Shown piece after piece: positions 62,956 through 64,000 of a DNA stretch of 64,000 nucleotides. The position numbers and the translations under genes are program-made. Position 1 is the stretch's first letter. Each line of letters starts with the position of its first letter. The notes under the pieces are model-generated. The model did not search any database, was not told the DNA's origin, and worked only from the letters and a program-made list of their open reading frames with translations. The stretch lies in contig NZ_CP145263.1 of NCBI RefSeq assembly GCF_040739495.1, positions 1,302,001 through 1,366,000 of the forward strand, in the 5' to 3' direction. The stretch is from Staphylococcus capitis subsp. capitis (GTDB taxonomy: Bacteria > Bacillota > Bacilli > Staphylococcales > Staphylococcaceae).

Positions 62956-64000
62956 ATGAGTGATCGTTTTATAAAATTCAACGATGAACAGTTAGATGCT
63001 AAGCAGGTAATGATGTTACAAGACTTAGCTCGTCTATTATTAAAAGATGAACAAACACAAGTGAAAATACAAAAGTTTCCTTTTTACAATCCTTTCAGCA
63101 ATACCCTAATCACAAGTTGGTTCTGGTCACACCGTCCGCATCATATTGAGCAAGCCGGCTTAAAAACTGATGTTTTACTCGCTGCATATGGATATCAACA
63201 TATGGATATAGACATTGTTAATCATGTTTTACATAATGATGATTTTCATCATACTAAATTTTTCCATCAATTATTTAAGTTACTTGAAGATGTACGTATT
63301 CTCGAACTTATTCGAAAAGAACGTCCTAGTACTGCTAAGTATATAGATCTACGCTTGGATACTCGGTTAGCTTTTACTGATTCACAAATCAATGTTTATA
63401 AAACTAAAACTGTATTCACAGATTTGCTATTTCTCAATTTAGAACGTGCTTTTCTTAGTCAAAACTTCTATGACGTACCATCAATTCATCCGACATTTGA
63501 TGATGTACTAGTGAATATGTATCAGTATTTGCCAAATATTTTCCAAAACAAAACCTCAGAAGATAACATGTATCTGGCTGAACGTATAATGTATCAGGTA
63601 GATGATTTGCTTAAAGAAGATATGTTAAATGAATATTATTATTTACCTCTAAAACTGTATGAAGACATTCAAGCAACCGCCTTTGAGGACTTGAAAAGAA
63701 CTGACGCGAGTAATACAGATGGTAACGATAAACATCAATCTGAAGAAGATGTTGAAACAGCTGAAGCAGAAACTAAAACAGCGGATAGCGAAACTAAAGG
63801 TGGCGCTTACTTAGAGATGGAACTTCACGAGGGAGAAAACAGCGAAGTGATAGCTGATAATGATACTGCTCGTGAAGGGGATTCCACAGACGATATGACA
63901 GATATGATGACTAAGAAAGGCAAGGGCTCTCAGAACACTTTAGACCATGATGAAGGTGGTTTCATAGGTCAGAATCAAGCATTTGCACTAGAAGGAATTA
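62956..64000 (+). CDS. VWA/CobT-like partner of the MoxR ATPase (3' end outside window)
   Basis: The frame opens at ATG 62956 after AGAGGGA, 12 bases beyond the ATPase stop, and runs with no stop to the window end (348 codons). The N-terminal part is soluble and helical (FWSHRPHHIEQAGLKTDVLLAAYG; LFKLLEDVRILELIRKERP), as in NorD/CobT-type VWA proteins. It is followed by a highly acidic linker (from about residue 245) that precedes the expected VWA domain beyond the window. The pair probably activates an unidentified enzyme. Confidence 0.82.
   Translation, partial: MSDRFIKFNDEQLDAKQVMMLQDLARLLLKDEQTQVKIQKFPFYNPFSNTLITSWFWSHRPHHIEQAGLKTDVLLAAYGYQHMDIDIVNHVLHNDDFHHTKFFHQLFKLLEDVRILELIRKERPSTAKYIDLRLDTRLAFTDSQINVYKTKTVFTDLLFLNLERAFLSQNFYDVPSIHPTFDDVLVNMYQYLPNIFQNKTSEDNMYLAERIMYQVDDLLKEDMLNEYYYLPLKLYEDIQATAFEDLKRTDASNTDGNDKHQSEEDVETAEAETKTADSETKGGAYLEMELHEGENSEVIADNDTAREGDSTDDMTDMMTKKGKGSQNTLDHDEGGFIGQNQAFALEGI

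Overview
The window is a low-GC Firmicute chromosome segment from a Staphylococcus, most likely a coagulase-negative species. This is judged from protein sequence and gene order: bshA, cvfC, arlRS, odhAB, an ebh remnant, and a staphylococcal gpsB-rnpB junction. The dihydrofolate reductase resembles the S. epidermidis/S1 type, but as I recall that sequence it differs at several residues, so S. epidermidis itself is not my first choice. Species assignment is inference. No tRNA, rRNA operon, CRISPR array, prophage or insertion sequence was seen.

Region 1 (1-30.3 kb) is conserved core that parallels the B. subtilis aro-ypi-ypj-bshA-cca-birA-dinG-asnS-dnaD-nth-ypoC-ponA-recU-ypp-yps order. It covers the end of aromatic biosynthesis (aroB, aroA), bacillithiol synthesis (bshA), tRNA maturation (cca, rnpB), biotin ligase, DinG, asparaginyl-tRNA synthetase, the replication/repair pair dnaD-nth, the cell-wall pair recU-pbp2 (minus strand), gpsB, an rRNA methylase, a double dynamin (dynA) and a 5'-3' exonuclease. 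It ends with a decayed C-terminal piece of the giant adhesin Ebh.

Region 2 (30.3-42.7 kb) holds an RNase HI-like protein and a queuosine-precursor transporter controlled by a preQ1-I riboswitch. It continues with a tandem pair of NifU-N proteins (the second is CvfC), a bacilliredoxin, thyA-folA-degV, msrA-msrB-crr-yozE, ctpA, an acetyltransferase, murG and a PAP2 phosphatase.

Region 3 (42.7-50.6 kb) is an apparent accessory operon: a complete carbohydrate-type ABC importer (ATPase, two permeases, lipoprotein), a cytosolic metallophosphoesterase, a MATE exporter and a DeoR regulator. It lies between the PAP2 gene and arlR.

Region 4 (50.6-57.5 kb) contains a strong candidate for the Fur-repressed small RNA IsrR on the minus strand (two Fur boxes, consensus promoter, C-rich motifs, intrinsic terminator). 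It then has arlRS and odhAB, the latter with a candidate cre site at the odhA start region.

Region 5 (57.5-64 kb) is accessory or variable: a Fic protein with its inhibitory motif, an ABC-2 type exporter whose two genes each carry one in-frame stop codon, an unlisted 57-residue membrane protein, a VOC-family protein, a small DUF6501-like protein, and a MoxR-type ATPase followed by a VWA/CobT-like partner cut by the window end.

The signals most worth a second look are the IsrR locus, the preQ1 riboswitch, the doubly interrupted ABC-2 operon, the phosphoesterase-linked importer and the Ebh remnant. I did not find a system that I can call wholly undescribed.
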